Origin: Pleurostoma richardsiae
Lineage: Eukaryota; Ascomycota; Sordariomycetes; Calosphaeriales; Pleurostomataceae
DNA: 64,000 bases
Direction of reading: 5' to 3'
Assembly: GCA_030052745.1 (NCBI GenBank)
Contig: JANBVO010000013.1
Coordinates: 558,001 to 622,000 of the forward strand
The notes under the pieces were generated by a model. That model saw nothing but the letters and a program-made list of their open reading frames with translations, did no database searches and had not been told where the DNA came from. Every line of letters starts with the position of its first letter. Positions within the stretch are counted from its first letter, which is position 1. Shown one piece after another: positions 21,687 through 32,255 of the stretch. The translations under genes were made by a program, and so were the position numbers.

Positions 21687-22696
21687 ATGGGGTTCGAGTG
21701 GGACACCGAGAGCATCCCGGCGTACAAGCTGGGGCTGCATATCCTGCAGATCGTCTTCTCCGTCGTCATCTGGTGCCTCGAGATCGTTGTCTTCCGCGCC
21801 GACGACTCTAAGGTCAATGGCGACAACGGCTGGACTTTCGCAGTGGTAAGTGCCCTGAAATCCATCCAATGCTTGGCTGGTCTAGTCGCCCCGTCTACAT
21901 ATCACTGACTTCCGTCGTTGCAGTGCTTCCTCTCCGTGCCAGCATGGATCTACCTCATCATGGCCCCGCGCTGGCCCAGGACGCGGAAGCTCGCCGAGCC
22001 CCATGCCATGGTGACCGTTGACGCTCTCTTCTGCGTCATCTGGCTGTCCGCCTTTGCAACCCAGGCCGCCTACAACAGCCACGACTACTGTGGTGACGCC
22101 TGCGGCTCGAGCAAAGCTATTGTGGGCCTGGGCGTCTTTGTCTGGTAGGTGCCCCTTTGTTCCCCCTACTCTGGACCCCCCTTTAAGACGAAATCTTGTG
22201 GCTGACGGGCAGTGACAGGCTGTTCTTCGCCGGAACAACATTCTTGAGCGTTGCGACCCTCCGCTACTACGACTTCAATGGCCACCTCCCCGGTTACGAG
22301 AACCTCCGCTCCAAGAACCAGAACATCGACCCGGACAAGGCCGCCTTCTCCACTGCGCCCCATGACGAGGAGGCCTACGCCCCGGTCGGCATGGGTGACC
22401 ACGACGACAACGAGCCCGAGTTCAATGCGGGGCCATACGGCGGCAGCAGCCACGTTCCCCATGACCCCCACGACCCGGACGCCTACAACATGTCGTCTCT
22501 TGGTGGGCGGCCCAGCAATAACAGCGTGGGGAATCCCTTTACGGACAGTGACACGGCCTATCATGGCGGCAGCGACTATCAGCCGCCCAGCCAGTTGTCC
22601 GGAGGCAGGATATACGCCCCGCCGTCGGCGCAGGATGACTACGACGAGGACAGGCCGGCGCAGTTCCCTCCTGGCGACTATAATCGCATTCACTAA
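21687..22696 (+). CDS. MARVEL-domain four-helix membrane protein
   Basis: Predicted 285 residues in three exons: 21687-21845, 21924-22144 and 22219-22696. Intron 1 (78 nt) has GTAAGT and a CACTGAC branch point, intron 2 (74 nt) GTAGGT and GCTGAC; both joins restore a continuous frame (FAV/CFLSVPAW and VFVW/LFFAG). Four hydrophobic segments are visible, at about residues 12-36, 54-70, 84-105 and 115-140. They are followed by a hydrophilic C-terminal tail of about 140 residues rich in Pro, Asp, His and Gly. This is the layout of fungal MARVEL/Nce102-like plasma membrane proteins, which organise membrane domains or traffic with vesicles. The Cys pair in DYCGDACGS lies in the loop before helix 4. 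The exact subfamily and role are unknown. The gene converges on NOP16. Confidence 0.75.
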
Positions 22697-23124
22697 CAGG
22701 ATTCGGTGCGAGTATGTGTGCGAGTACTATTTATGTAAGAAAGGCCCTATAGGGAGATATCGGATATCTACGTGGATGGAAAGGATGTGAGAGGGGATTG
22801 CACCCCTGGGATGGAGCACACGTCGCGGAGCCGCGACCTGGTGTTAGACGGCATTGCCTGTTGGCTTTTTGGTGTTCCAGGCGTCTGAGGACGGTGCGGT
22901 AACCATGATAAGATACCATGAATGTCGAAAATTCGAAATATAGGACGGACGTGGCCATTTTGCCTCGCAAAATGAATTCTCGAAACGAGCCCTCTGTGAG
23001 GCCGCGAGCTTTGATCCTCTAATGGAGTTCCCCTGATGCTTTTATTTCTCCCACACTGAAGAAAACGCCCCGAACGCCGTGAATGCCATGTACCCACTTC
23101 CTGCTCCTGCGTAATCCGTGACTC
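22697..23124. other. Convergent 3' intergenic region
   Basis: 428 bp between the stop codons of the MARVEL gene (+) and NOP16 (-). It should contain both 3' UTRs and polyadenylation sites. No other feature was seen. Confidence 0.7.
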
Positions 23125-23963
23125 TCACTGTGCCTTCTGACTCTCCTTCCACTTCTTGATCCTCCTCGCGATGTCCGCCTCCGTCTGCTGCATCGGGTTG
23201 AGCTTCATATCCCTCGCCATCGCCGCCGTGTCATCGCCATGTCTCTCCACGAGCCGAGCCAGCCACTCCTTCTCCCGCTCGCTCTGGTGCCGCACCTTCT
23301 TCTCCACCGGCCGCCGCGCCTCCGCCTCCAGCTGCCTCACCACCTTGGCCCCTTTCCTCGCCTTCTTGGCCCCTCTCCCCGCCCCCGCCTCCTCGTCGTC
23401 GTCGTCGTCGATCCCGCCCCACTCCTGCCCATCATCCTCCATTCCCTGGTCCCGGTTCTCCTCGTCGTCCGAGTCCAGACCGTTCAGCGGGTCGTTCAGC
23501 GGGTTGTCCCGTCGCAGCACGCGCACGATGCGGCCCTCGGCGTCGCGCTCGACGCGCACCTCCTGCAGGGCCGGGGCGCCGCCCGCGGCGGCGGCGGCGG
23601 CGCGGCCGTTGCGGCTGGTGGCGTTGACGATGGCGAGGGGGTCGGGCGCGGGCCGCGGGTTGGCGGCGCGCGGGGAGGGCTCGACGCCGCCGGTGGGCTT
23701 GTTGATGCGCGAGACGAGGCCGAGGCGGCGGTAGTTCTGGGTCATGGTCTCGTTCTTGTTCCTGTGCGAGTACGTCAGCGAGAGACGTACGGCGGGGGGC
23801 CATGGCATGGCAGTGGTGAGTAGGGGAGGCGGTGGTGGGAACGTTACCAGTTCTTCGCGATGATGCTGTTACCCAGCGGGTTGAGGAGCTTCTTGGGCTT
23901 GTTCGACTGCCGGATGGTCGGCCGCGACGACCGCCGCTTTCGGTTCTGACGTACCCGGGCCAT
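23125..23963 (-). CDS. NOP16: Nucleolar protein Nop16, 60S ribosome biogenesis factor
   Basis: Predicted 250 residues. Exon 1 is 23848-23963 and exon 2 is 23125-23761 on the minus strand, with an 86-nt intron between (GTAACG...GCTGAC...CACAG). The join gives AKNWNKNETMTQNYRRLGL, the conserved Nop16 core. The N-terminus MARVRQNRKRRSS is the family's basic nucleolar signature. An acidic stretch of about 30 residues (GIDDDDDEE) lies in the middle and is followed by a Lys/Arg-rich region. The C-terminus (LVERHGDDTAAMARDMKLNPMQQT then a basic helix) is the other conserved Nop16 block. Nop16 is a component of nucleolar pre-60S particles. The ORF track-independent reason for the start at 23963 is that it begins the conserved N-terminal motif directly. 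Confidence 0.93.
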
Positions 23964-24085
23964 TGTGATGGTTTGGTATCGGGGGGAGGCGCTCTGAAGA
24001 TACGGAAGTCTGCTGGCTGAGACGTCTCCCTCCTGTCTCGCTCTGCGAAGCCAGCCGCTACGGTTTGGGAATTTTTTCACTATCC

Positions 24086-24144
24086 GATAAGAGATATCAC
24101 ATCAGTTATCTTATCTTCACGTGCTGGTCTCTCTCTGTCACGTG
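24086..24144. promoter_or_regulatory. GATA sites and paired CACGTG boxes upstream of NOP16
   Basis: Within 59 bp there are one GATAAG, one CTTATC and two CACGTG hexamers 21 bp apart, 123-181 bp before the NOP16 start codon. CACGTG is the core site of bHLH and Cbf1-type factors. Function here is inferred from position only. Confidence 0.45.
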
Positions 24145-24514
24145 ATCAGCCGACGGAGCTTCCTAACCCCCCGATTCTCCTTCACCTCACCTCCAATGGC
24201 TCCACACTGTCTTTTCTTCACCTTCCAAGCCGAGGCTTTCCGTCCCCAAGTCCAGCCCATCTCGCGGGGGATCGGGGCCGCGAGCCGAAGGCTTGTGCAA
24301 AGCTTCACCCTTGAGGCCTCCTCTCCCCCCACCCTCCCTAAGCGGCCTAGCCCAGGTGATAACGACCTGCAGCGAGTCTTGCACCGGCATGTCTCCATCT
24401 CTCGGCAGCAGCAGCAGCAGCAAGCAGCAGCAAGGACAAGGAGATGCAATCGTGCCGTGATAGCTGCAGGCGCAAGGACCGATGCCTCCCCTCCCTCTCC
24501 AGAGCTTCCTAAAA

Positions 24515-24539
24515 AGCTTCTAGAGCTCTTCTAGAAGCT
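24515..24539. repeat. Short perfect inverted repeat
   Basis: AGCTTCTAGA and TCTAGAAGCT flank a GCTCT loop. The stem is 10 bp with a 5-nt loop, in the intergenic region between NOP16 and the Zn2Cys6 gene. Confidence 0.85.
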
Positions 24540-25981
24540 GGGCGGTGGCTTGCTGCTTGCCTCGTAGCGTCACATCGGCTCGGGCTCGCTGGCTAGAGCT
24601 CTGTCTACCGCCTCTTCAGCGCTACGAGAACGAGAGGGGGGAATGCGACGATCGATGCTTGCGCTGTTCTTGGCGGGCGGGAGACCGACGGACTTCCGCT
24701 GCCGAGAGATGATGCCCATTGCCTAATGCCCACTGTGCTGCAACGGAGTTCTGCTTGCTATCTGTGGGACCGTGGTTCGAAGAAGAAAGACGAGACCAAA
24801 AATAACGATGTCCAGGGAAACAAGATAAGGGTTTCCGACGTTAACCGCGTTCCTGCTCTGTCCCCCAGAAATGCCTGCACTGATATCGGATAGTTCATCC
24901 GGCCCGGGTGCGGGTGCCGGAATTCAGCGAAGAGAGAGAGCACCTGAGAGTGGAATGGCCGGAGAACCTTATCATGGCCTTCTCGAAGCCTTCTTCGACG
25001 ATGGTGTGCTACGCTAGCGCTGCATAGCGTGCCTTACACCGTCTTTCCCCCTCCCCATCTCTACCAGCAGCAGCAGGGGGGTAGCTCTGCAGCTTAGGTT
25101 CGTCCAATCTCCCTAGGGTCACAGAAGGATTCTCGTGCCATTGGGACAAAGACGGGAGACTTCAGTATACAAACAAACAATACACGCAGCGAGCCTGGGC
25201 GGGGTTGCCCCTGTTTGTCGTCGACGGTTCCGCGTAGCGTCTGCACTAGGGACCGTTTAAAGGTACGAGCGGCCAGGGGTTGAGCGCTGAAATGGTGATG
25301 AATCGGGTAGGTACGTACGAGTAGCGGCCAGACGGTTGCTCTTGGCGCCGGCTTGTGGGCAGGCTACAGAAGTATCTCGATGGCTGACCTCGGAAGACGG
25401 GTGAGGAGGAGATAGGAGATTTGACCCGTCCCACGGAGAAATAGGTGTCTGCTACAAGGGGATGAAGACTCTCGGAAGATACTGGGAACTGCAGTCAAGG
25501 GCCTCGATGGAGTTGATACTAGAGACTATCATTCAATGTGCTCGCTATGGTCCTTCATCGTCGACTGCCGCTCCTGATCTAGCAGTTGAATCCCCCCTAT
25601 CCGTGTGCGCCGGCCGCCCCAGGACGTCAAGTAGCTATACTGTAAGAAAGAGAGGAAGAAGTAGAACCTGTGCCTCCTCCGGTATGTTCATCAGGTGCGC
25701 GTGTATGCATAGGTATATATTCGTACAGTCGGCGTTAGACATCGTCATCCATCCCATCCAGTGTCATCGCCTGCGCCGTGTGTCCTGTCGTTCCGTTTCC
25801 TTCCAGATCATCATTCCGTGCCATGTCTTGATGGCCCCTCAAAATGGTATCCCGGTTCGCTTCGTCCTGTTTTTCCACTCCTGTATCCACGGAGGCACAC
25901 TGTTTGCCTCCGCCCAGCCATCATTTCCTCTCTCCTCTTCCCTCAGCCGCGTAGAATGTCGTAAAAAGGGGTCGAGGAGGA

Positions 25982-28695
25982 TCAGAACATGATCCACTCG
26001 ACCTCGACCCCGGGCCCGCCGATGCACCTCGTCCACTTGAACGGGCCCCTCCGCACCATCCCGGCCCTCCTCTCCGCCTCCGCGCCGTCCCTGCCCTCCC
26101 CGGCCCACAGCCGCTCCAGCACGTCCAGCGCCGCCAGGTTGTTCATGTACCCGGAGCGGGCCATGATCTCGCGGCACTTGGCGCGGACGATGCCCTGCTG
26201 CAGCTCGTTGACGCACTCGGACCCGGCGACGAACAGCGGCCACAGCAGGAACTTCTCGGCGGGGCTCCCGGCCTCGAGGGAGGTGGCGTAGTAGACCACC
26301 TGGCTGACCAGATTGCGGAAGTTGCCGTGGGCGGACGGCGCCGCCGGGCTGGCCAGCCGCTCGGTGTAGAGCAGCGCCGCGTAGCGGAACGCCTCGGACA
26401 GCGAGCCCAGGTCGCGGACCTGCTGCGCGCTGGCCGGGGCCGCCGCGGCCACCGCGGGCGCACCGCCGCCGATGATGGCGGCGCTGCTGCCGCTGCTGCC
26501 GCCGCTGCTGAGCCCCGCGAGGATCCGCGCCGGGTCGAACTCCCACGACTGCAGGGCCAGGCGGGCCTCCTTCCACTCGCGCCAGAAGGTGGAGCGGTGG
26601 TCGTCGTAGCCGGCCGAGGAGGACGACAGCGTCGAGGCCACGAGCTCGTCGTCGTCGAGCGTCGTGCCGAAGCCGTTGCCGTCGAGGCGGGTGTTGTACG
26701 CGTGGCCCAGGGGCGAGCCGAGCGGGGACTGCGACCGGGAGGGCGAGTGGCGCGGCATGTTGCCGGCGCCGCCGGTACCGCCTCCGGCTCCGGGGTGGAG
26801 GCTCTGCACGGGGCGGTGCTGCGACAGCAGGTTGAGCCGACCGAGCTTGATGATGGTGCGGAACAGCTCGCGGTCGCAGCCGACGAGGTTCTCCGCGCCC
26901 GGGGGCAGGAGCTGGGCATCAGGCACGACGCCGTAGAATGAGGTGTTGAGCTGGGCCTCGCGGTCGTTGATGCTCGCGGAGATGGCGTCGAAGTAGGTGA
27001 AGATGGCCTCCATCCAGGCGGACTCGCGCGAGGGCGGGTACGGCGACGCCACGGCCTTGCGCATGCCCAGGATCTTCTTGACGCCCGCGAACTGGGTGTG
27101 GAACTTTGCGATGCCGGACTCCGCCATGCGGTAGTGGCAGAGCAGCAGGATCGTCGCCAGCACCGAGTCGTGGCGCGAGCTGGCCGGGTCGTTGAGCTGC
27201 TCGTTGAGCAGGTGCACCGCCAGGTTGCGGTGCTGGTACTCTTCCGACAGCGACTGGTCCTCGGGCTGCGACTCGGAGGAGGAGATGTGCAGCTCGGCGG
27301 CCTGGTCCAGCAGCCGGCTGCCCTCGACGGCGGCGGCGAGGTCCCGCCCGTGATGGCCGAGGCTCAGCTTGCGCTTCATGCGCAGGTTGCAGGCGGCGAG
27401 GGCGCAGATGGCGTGCTGCAGGCTCCTACTGCCGGCGGCGAGCCCCAGGATGTGGTCCCTGAAAGGGTTATTAGGGCCGTCGATGAAAACCATGGAGGGG
27501 CACATTGTGTTCTCGTAGTAGTCCATGAAGAAGGGCATCTTGGCAATGAGATCGGGGTTTACCGGGAGTGTCTGCTGGGGCTCCAAAGACGAGGGCCACG
27601 GCGGCGGGTGGTGCTCTGGGACGCCGCCGTGCGACGCCGCGTCGTCGTCCGCTGCCGGGCCCCAGAAGTGCCCGTTTGACTGGGCGCTTGTGCTGTAGGC
27701 GTCCATGTCTGGCGTGCCTATGGGGTGGGCTCTTGTCAGCTTTTAAGTTCACGGTGAGTGAGTGCAGTGCGCATGAGTGTGAGCGGCTCACCAACGAGGG
27801 TTTCCACCTCGAGCAGTTTGCTGCTCAGCTGCGACTCGAAGTTGTCGATATGAGAATGGAGGCTCGAACCTTGATCAGACGCCGCATATACGAGGCTGGG
27901 ACACGACGTAGGTGCCCGCTGGTGGTCCATCATGATGGCTGACACAGGGCTCTGAGGGATGGGTGAGTTCTGGCCCGTGAAACTCTCGTACATGATGGTC
28001 GGGCTGGTCACAAAGGGGAGGTCGTCCCTTGGGAATGAATGGCTCATGGGAGACATGTAGTCTGCGTCACTTAGAGAGTCGATCGAGGTAGAGAGTACTT
28101 CGGGCGTCTGTCCTAGATGAGGCCCCAGCTTCGGAAACCTGTGCCCATCCGGGAGGCTCGTGGAGAATGGAATTCCACCCCAGCTTCCGGACGATACTGA
28201 TGGCGCTGGTTCACCCTGTGATATCTGGGAAAGGTCGTAGCCATGGAATGGTGTCGTCGGCAGCGACGAAGGCTGCTCCCGCGGTATATCGACATCGTCC
28301 CGGCCGTTTCGCGGGGATCCAACGTCTCGGTCGTGCCATTGGCCGGCACCAGCGACAGAGGAGTTCGCCCTCGACCTCGTCGGCGACTTCTTGACGGGCT
28401 GCACGGGAGGAGCCTTGGCTATCGGAAGGGACAGCCCACGAAGCTTCCCGCGGCTCGCCACGCCGACGCCCCACGTCAACTGGGTCTTGTATCCGGAGCA
28501 CTCATTTCCAACCTCCAGGCACTGGCTGCAGTAGGGCCTCCTCCTGTCGCACTTTACGTTCCTCTTGGAGCAGGTGAAGCAGTCATCAGCGGCGCCGCCG
28601 GCGGGGGCGCGCCTCCTACGCTTGCGCACCGCGGCCGCGGCGACGGCGGCGTCACCCTTCGCGGGGTTCGAGGGGGTAGGGAGAGGGACGGTCAT
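25982..28695 (-). CDS. Zn2Cys6 transcription factor with fungal-specific regulatory domain
   Basis: Predicted 879 residues in two exons on the minus strand: 27792-28695 and 25982-27717. A 74-nt intron lies between (GTGAGC...GCTGAC...ATAG), and the join reads ETLVGTPDMDAY. The zinc cluster lies at residues 39-66 with spacing C-x2-C-x6-C-x6-C-x2-C-x6-C (Cys39, 42, 49, 56, 59, 66), preceded by the basic run RKRRRR. It is followed by SGYKTQLTWGVGVASRGKLRG, a linker seen in a conserved subset of fungal Zn2Cys6 regulators. A long Ser/Pro-rich region precedes a helical Fungal_trans_2-type domain that starts at PFFMDYYENTMCPSM. It is a predicted nuclear DNA-binding regulator; target genes cannot be inferred. 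The second exon is very GC-rich with Gly/Ala/Ser runs. The ATG at 28695 is chosen because the frame upstream has no earlier ATG. About 11 kb of gene-free DNA lies upstream. Confidence 0.9.
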
Positions 28696-31074
28696 GGTGA
28701 TAATGGGTTCTTCTTTGTGGGTAGAGCTATAGCGCGGCAATGCAGGAAGGGTCTCTTGAAGGGGACATGGAGAGAAGATCGGACGGCTGAGGTATTATCC
28801 AAGGGACGGTCTGGCCGTCAATGGCAACTGTTGACTGGTGTGGGTAAATGGACTTAATATGGAAAGACGAGGGGCCATAGTGGGCTCGACAGACGAGACC
28901 TAGGAAGAGTGGATGGATGGGAAAGTCACAGAGAGAGCGAGCGAGCCCAGCAAGCATACGGGGATGGCATGTGGGCACGCGTAGAGGCAGGTCTCTGGTT
29001 TAATAAGGCACCTCTCGTCGAGAGGACCAAATGATCCAACCTACACAACGACTGCATACCTTGGAGTGGACGGCCCCCGAGGAAGTCAGTCTAGGAGGAA
29101 GTACATGGAGGTACATGACTTATCGGCCGGGGTGGGTGACGGGGGTGGTCGACGGGGAGGCAAAGTGCAGAGACGGACGAGGGCGAGTGATGACGGGGGG
29201 TGGGCTGTAGTGTAAGTGGAGGAGCGACCGGGTGGGACAACCTGCGGCTTGCTCCAGGACATGGGGATGCCGTAGTGTAGAGTAGTGTGAGAGAAGAGAG
29301 ACGGACGCAGTTCGGCCCAGCCCATCTTGGATGGGGAGATCATGGGGAGCGATCGAACGGACGGGACGTCAGAGCAACGGTACGAGCGAGAGAGAGAGAG
29401 AGACGGGGGCTCTGAAGAGAGGGATCATCAACAACAATAACATCATCATCTACCACATCACATACACCTCACCCCCTCTTCTTCTTTCTTCTTTCATCCT
29501 TTCTCTCTTTCCCGTCAACACACGCGCCTCGCTCACCACGCTCACGGACGCTCGAGGAGCGGATAAGGAAAGGGAAAACCACGTATAAGGGGGCAAAGAG
29601 GCTAGAGGGGAAGGGGGGGGGGTTGACGGGAAGCGAGTGACCAGGGGGAAAACGGTGCCGGTCATGACATGGACCGAGATAGCGCAGATAGAGGATAGAG
29701 GTCAGAGGATTGAGAGAGCCAGCCAGCCAGCCAGAGAGCGCGCAGCCAGACGCAGGCGGGCCCTGTTTTACTGTGCATGCCAGCACGGGGAAGATCAGCG
29801 CAGATAGTGTTCATGGAAGCTGTGTGGGTTCTGGAAAGCCGCGGGAGGTCAAGAATTAGACCGCAGCGAGGCGGCCGGGGTCTGCTGGTGGTGGGACCTG
29901 GTGGTGGTGGTGGTGGCCGCTTCGCGCCAAACAAGGAGGGGGGGTGGTGGGCGCCCGCCGCCATTGCAGCAGGTACATGCAGCCAGGGTGGACTCCACAG
30001 CGCAAGCGCATGTACCCAGGAGATACAAAGGCGATGTAGTGTCGCAGCGGGCAGCGGGCGTGGATGCGAGCAGAGAGAGGGGACGATGCATCATTGGAGC
30101 GCGGGCAGGACGGTGGTGCACTTTGGACGTGGTAGGGGGCAAGGGTCGAGCCGTACCCCGAGGTCTCTCACCAAGCACCAACCCCTTCCTGCGCTCTCTG
30201 GCTCTCCATTGTCTCCAACTGCCCCCTCGGCCCTCCTCTCTCTGACTTGCATGATAGGTGGAATGGGCCGCTGGCGCGGGAGGCTTGAGAGATTGCAGCC
30301 GCTCCCATTGGGCTCAGGCGCTCAGCACGACACAGCACGACTCGGGGGACCGTGAGCGGGCGGGGCGACAGGAGTCGGAACGCGATCGATCTGGAATAAT
30401 AAAGAGGGTACTACGTTCACAGCTCACTTGCACTCGGTTCAGTCTCCTCTGCTACCTAGTCGAGTCAAGTGGCCCAGTTATCCCTCGACGACTCTCGTAG
30501 GCGCAGACAGCCGATACGCGAATATGGCGGGGAGCAGACGTCGCCGCTCCGTGTTCAGTAGAACTAGCTCGTCTTTCTCTCCTCGCCAGCAACTGGATCG
30601 TCGATGTAGTGAGGTTGTGAGGTCAGGAAAGTGGGTGGGACGAAGCCAATCTATCTCGTTTCCGGCGGACAAGATGGCGGCGTTTCTAGCTTCTAGTGCA
30701 GAAAAAAAGCCGTTGTCTCTTGTGTCTTGGCTCCGGCAGAGAACTAGACTGGTCTTCCTCCTCACTAACGTTTAGGTTGGCTGGAGCATTGGAGCACCAC
30801 AAGGCGGTATTTCCGTACAAGCACCGTCTCTGCTTCGGCCTCCCCTGGGGTCACGAGTCGCAGGTGCCCCTGACAGCTGGAGAGGGTGCGGAAATGCAGA
30901 TTCTTCGGCATGTGCTGACGGTCCTTCAGCCGCTTTGCGCCTCCTCCCGCGCTCAGGGTCACTCAGAGTTGCCGCGGCAGGTCGAGACAAAGTCCACCGC
31001 ACTGGTGGACGGCGGCGCTATAGCAGACGGTCACCGACGGTGAAAAAAAAAAAAGAAAGCGTGGTGGGCGTCTC

Positions 31075-31118
31075 AAGCATCCAAGCATCCAAGCATCCAA
31101 GCACCTCAAGCATCTCGA
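31075..31118 (+). repeat. AAGCATCC tandem repeat
   Basis: Three perfect AAGCATCC units (31075-31098) followed by two degenerate copies. It lies shortly after a run of 12 A (31043-31054). Confidence 0.85.
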
Positions 31119-31710
31119 GCATTAGTACGCAGGACGGAGTACAGATTTACACAGGCAGTATCTCCGATTAACCTTTGCCATTTGCGATCCAGGTTAATAA
31201 CGCCGCCGCTATCAATAAGTGACGGGCTACAAGGAGGTACATCAAGTACATCGGCACGGTTTCCAGTCTCACCGCGTCGCGGTCCCTGAGTCCCGACCAC
31301 CCACTGCCAGTGGCCCCCAGGCCCCCCTCTCCGCCCTCGTATCTTGTCTCGAGGGGCTCTTCCTTTGTCTCGCAGGGATCAGTACCAAAGCGCAGCACTG
31401 ACCAACTCTGGTTCCGGGTTGTCTGGACTCCTCCTCAAGTGTCCAGCGCAATCTAGAGATAAAGCAGCACGAGGCATCACGCCCTCCAAAAGCAGCAGCA
31501 AACTGCCTTTCTTGGTAGTTGCGAGAGCTGCTGGGAGGTTCATGTGAGGCATCTCGATGCGCTGGCCGGCGCTGGGGCTGACAGCCGGTGGATCTGAGAT
31601 GGTGGCTGTTATTTCTGGAAAGATCAGGTTGACGCTTCTTGATCCCCCAGGCCACCTCCCGCTCCTACAGGCGCACACAGGCGGCGTCGTGTGGGGGTTC
31701 TCTCAGGCCC

Positions 31711-31776
31711 GGTGGTGGTGGTGGTGGTAGTGGTGGTGGACGTCAACCTCGCAGGCTCACAGGCTCACAGGCTCAC
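31711..31776 (+). repeat. GGT microsatellite and AGGCTCAC tandem repeat
   Basis: An interrupted GGT run covers 31711-31739. Three perfect AGGCTCAC units follow at 31753-31776. Confidence 0.85.
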
Positions 31777-32217
31777 AGCAGCGCTCTGGCATAGATTAAC
31801 CGCCCTGCCGTTATCTTGGTTCTTGGGCCCAAGCGGGTCACCTGGAAGCAATGCACGCACAATGGTAAGGTAGGGATGCTGATAGCTCGGTCTGCTGTCA
31901 CTGCGCGAAGGAAGCAGGCATCGCATGACTGCTGCATGGGCGGTCTACAGGAGGGAACTTCATTTTCATCGCCTCTGCTGGCTGGCTGGCTGGCCGAGTC
32001 CAAAAGATTCTGGGCCGGCATCATCCATGTCTCTGGCCATTCAACATCACGGCATCTCACCACAAGATCTCTGTGCTCGCCTCTTCGGGCACTCCGTCCT
32101 CGCGACAACCGCGTCCTTTTCCCTTTTTTTAGAAAGAAAAAAAATAGAAGAGCAGACACATCATTTGTCGCTTCCCGTGATGGGGCAATCTCAGTTTCCG
32201 CCCACCACGGGCTGATG

Positions 32218-32255
32218 CTGCTGCTGCTGCTCCTGCTGCTGCCCCTGCTGCTGCT
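32218..32255 (+). repeat. CTG-rich trinucleotide run
   Basis: Interrupted CTG repeats with CTC and CCC variants, in the gene-poor block. Confidence 0.85.

Larger units (their letters stand above)
23964..25981. other. Intergenic region: NOP16 promoter and 3' flank of the Zn2Cys6 gene
   Basis: About 2 kb. The NOP16-proximal part carries GATAAG (24086-24091), CTTATC (24110-24115) and two CACGTG boxes (24118-24123 and 24139-24144). Farther out are a CAG-rich run (24406-24432) and a 10-bp perfect inverted repeat (24515-24539). No convincing gene was found; short frames such as 24121-24534 are low-complexity. Confidence 0.65.

Noticed and set aside
26143-26941. Long frames on both strands over the second exon of the Zn2Cys6 gene
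   Set aside because: Very GC-rich DNA suppresses stop codons in all frames; the translations are Arg/Ala/Gly/Ser low complexity.
29777-30355. 192-codon frame, longest in the gene-poor block
   Set aside because: Gly/Arg-rich translation produced by GGT and GC-rich tracts; other frames in the same DNA are equally open.
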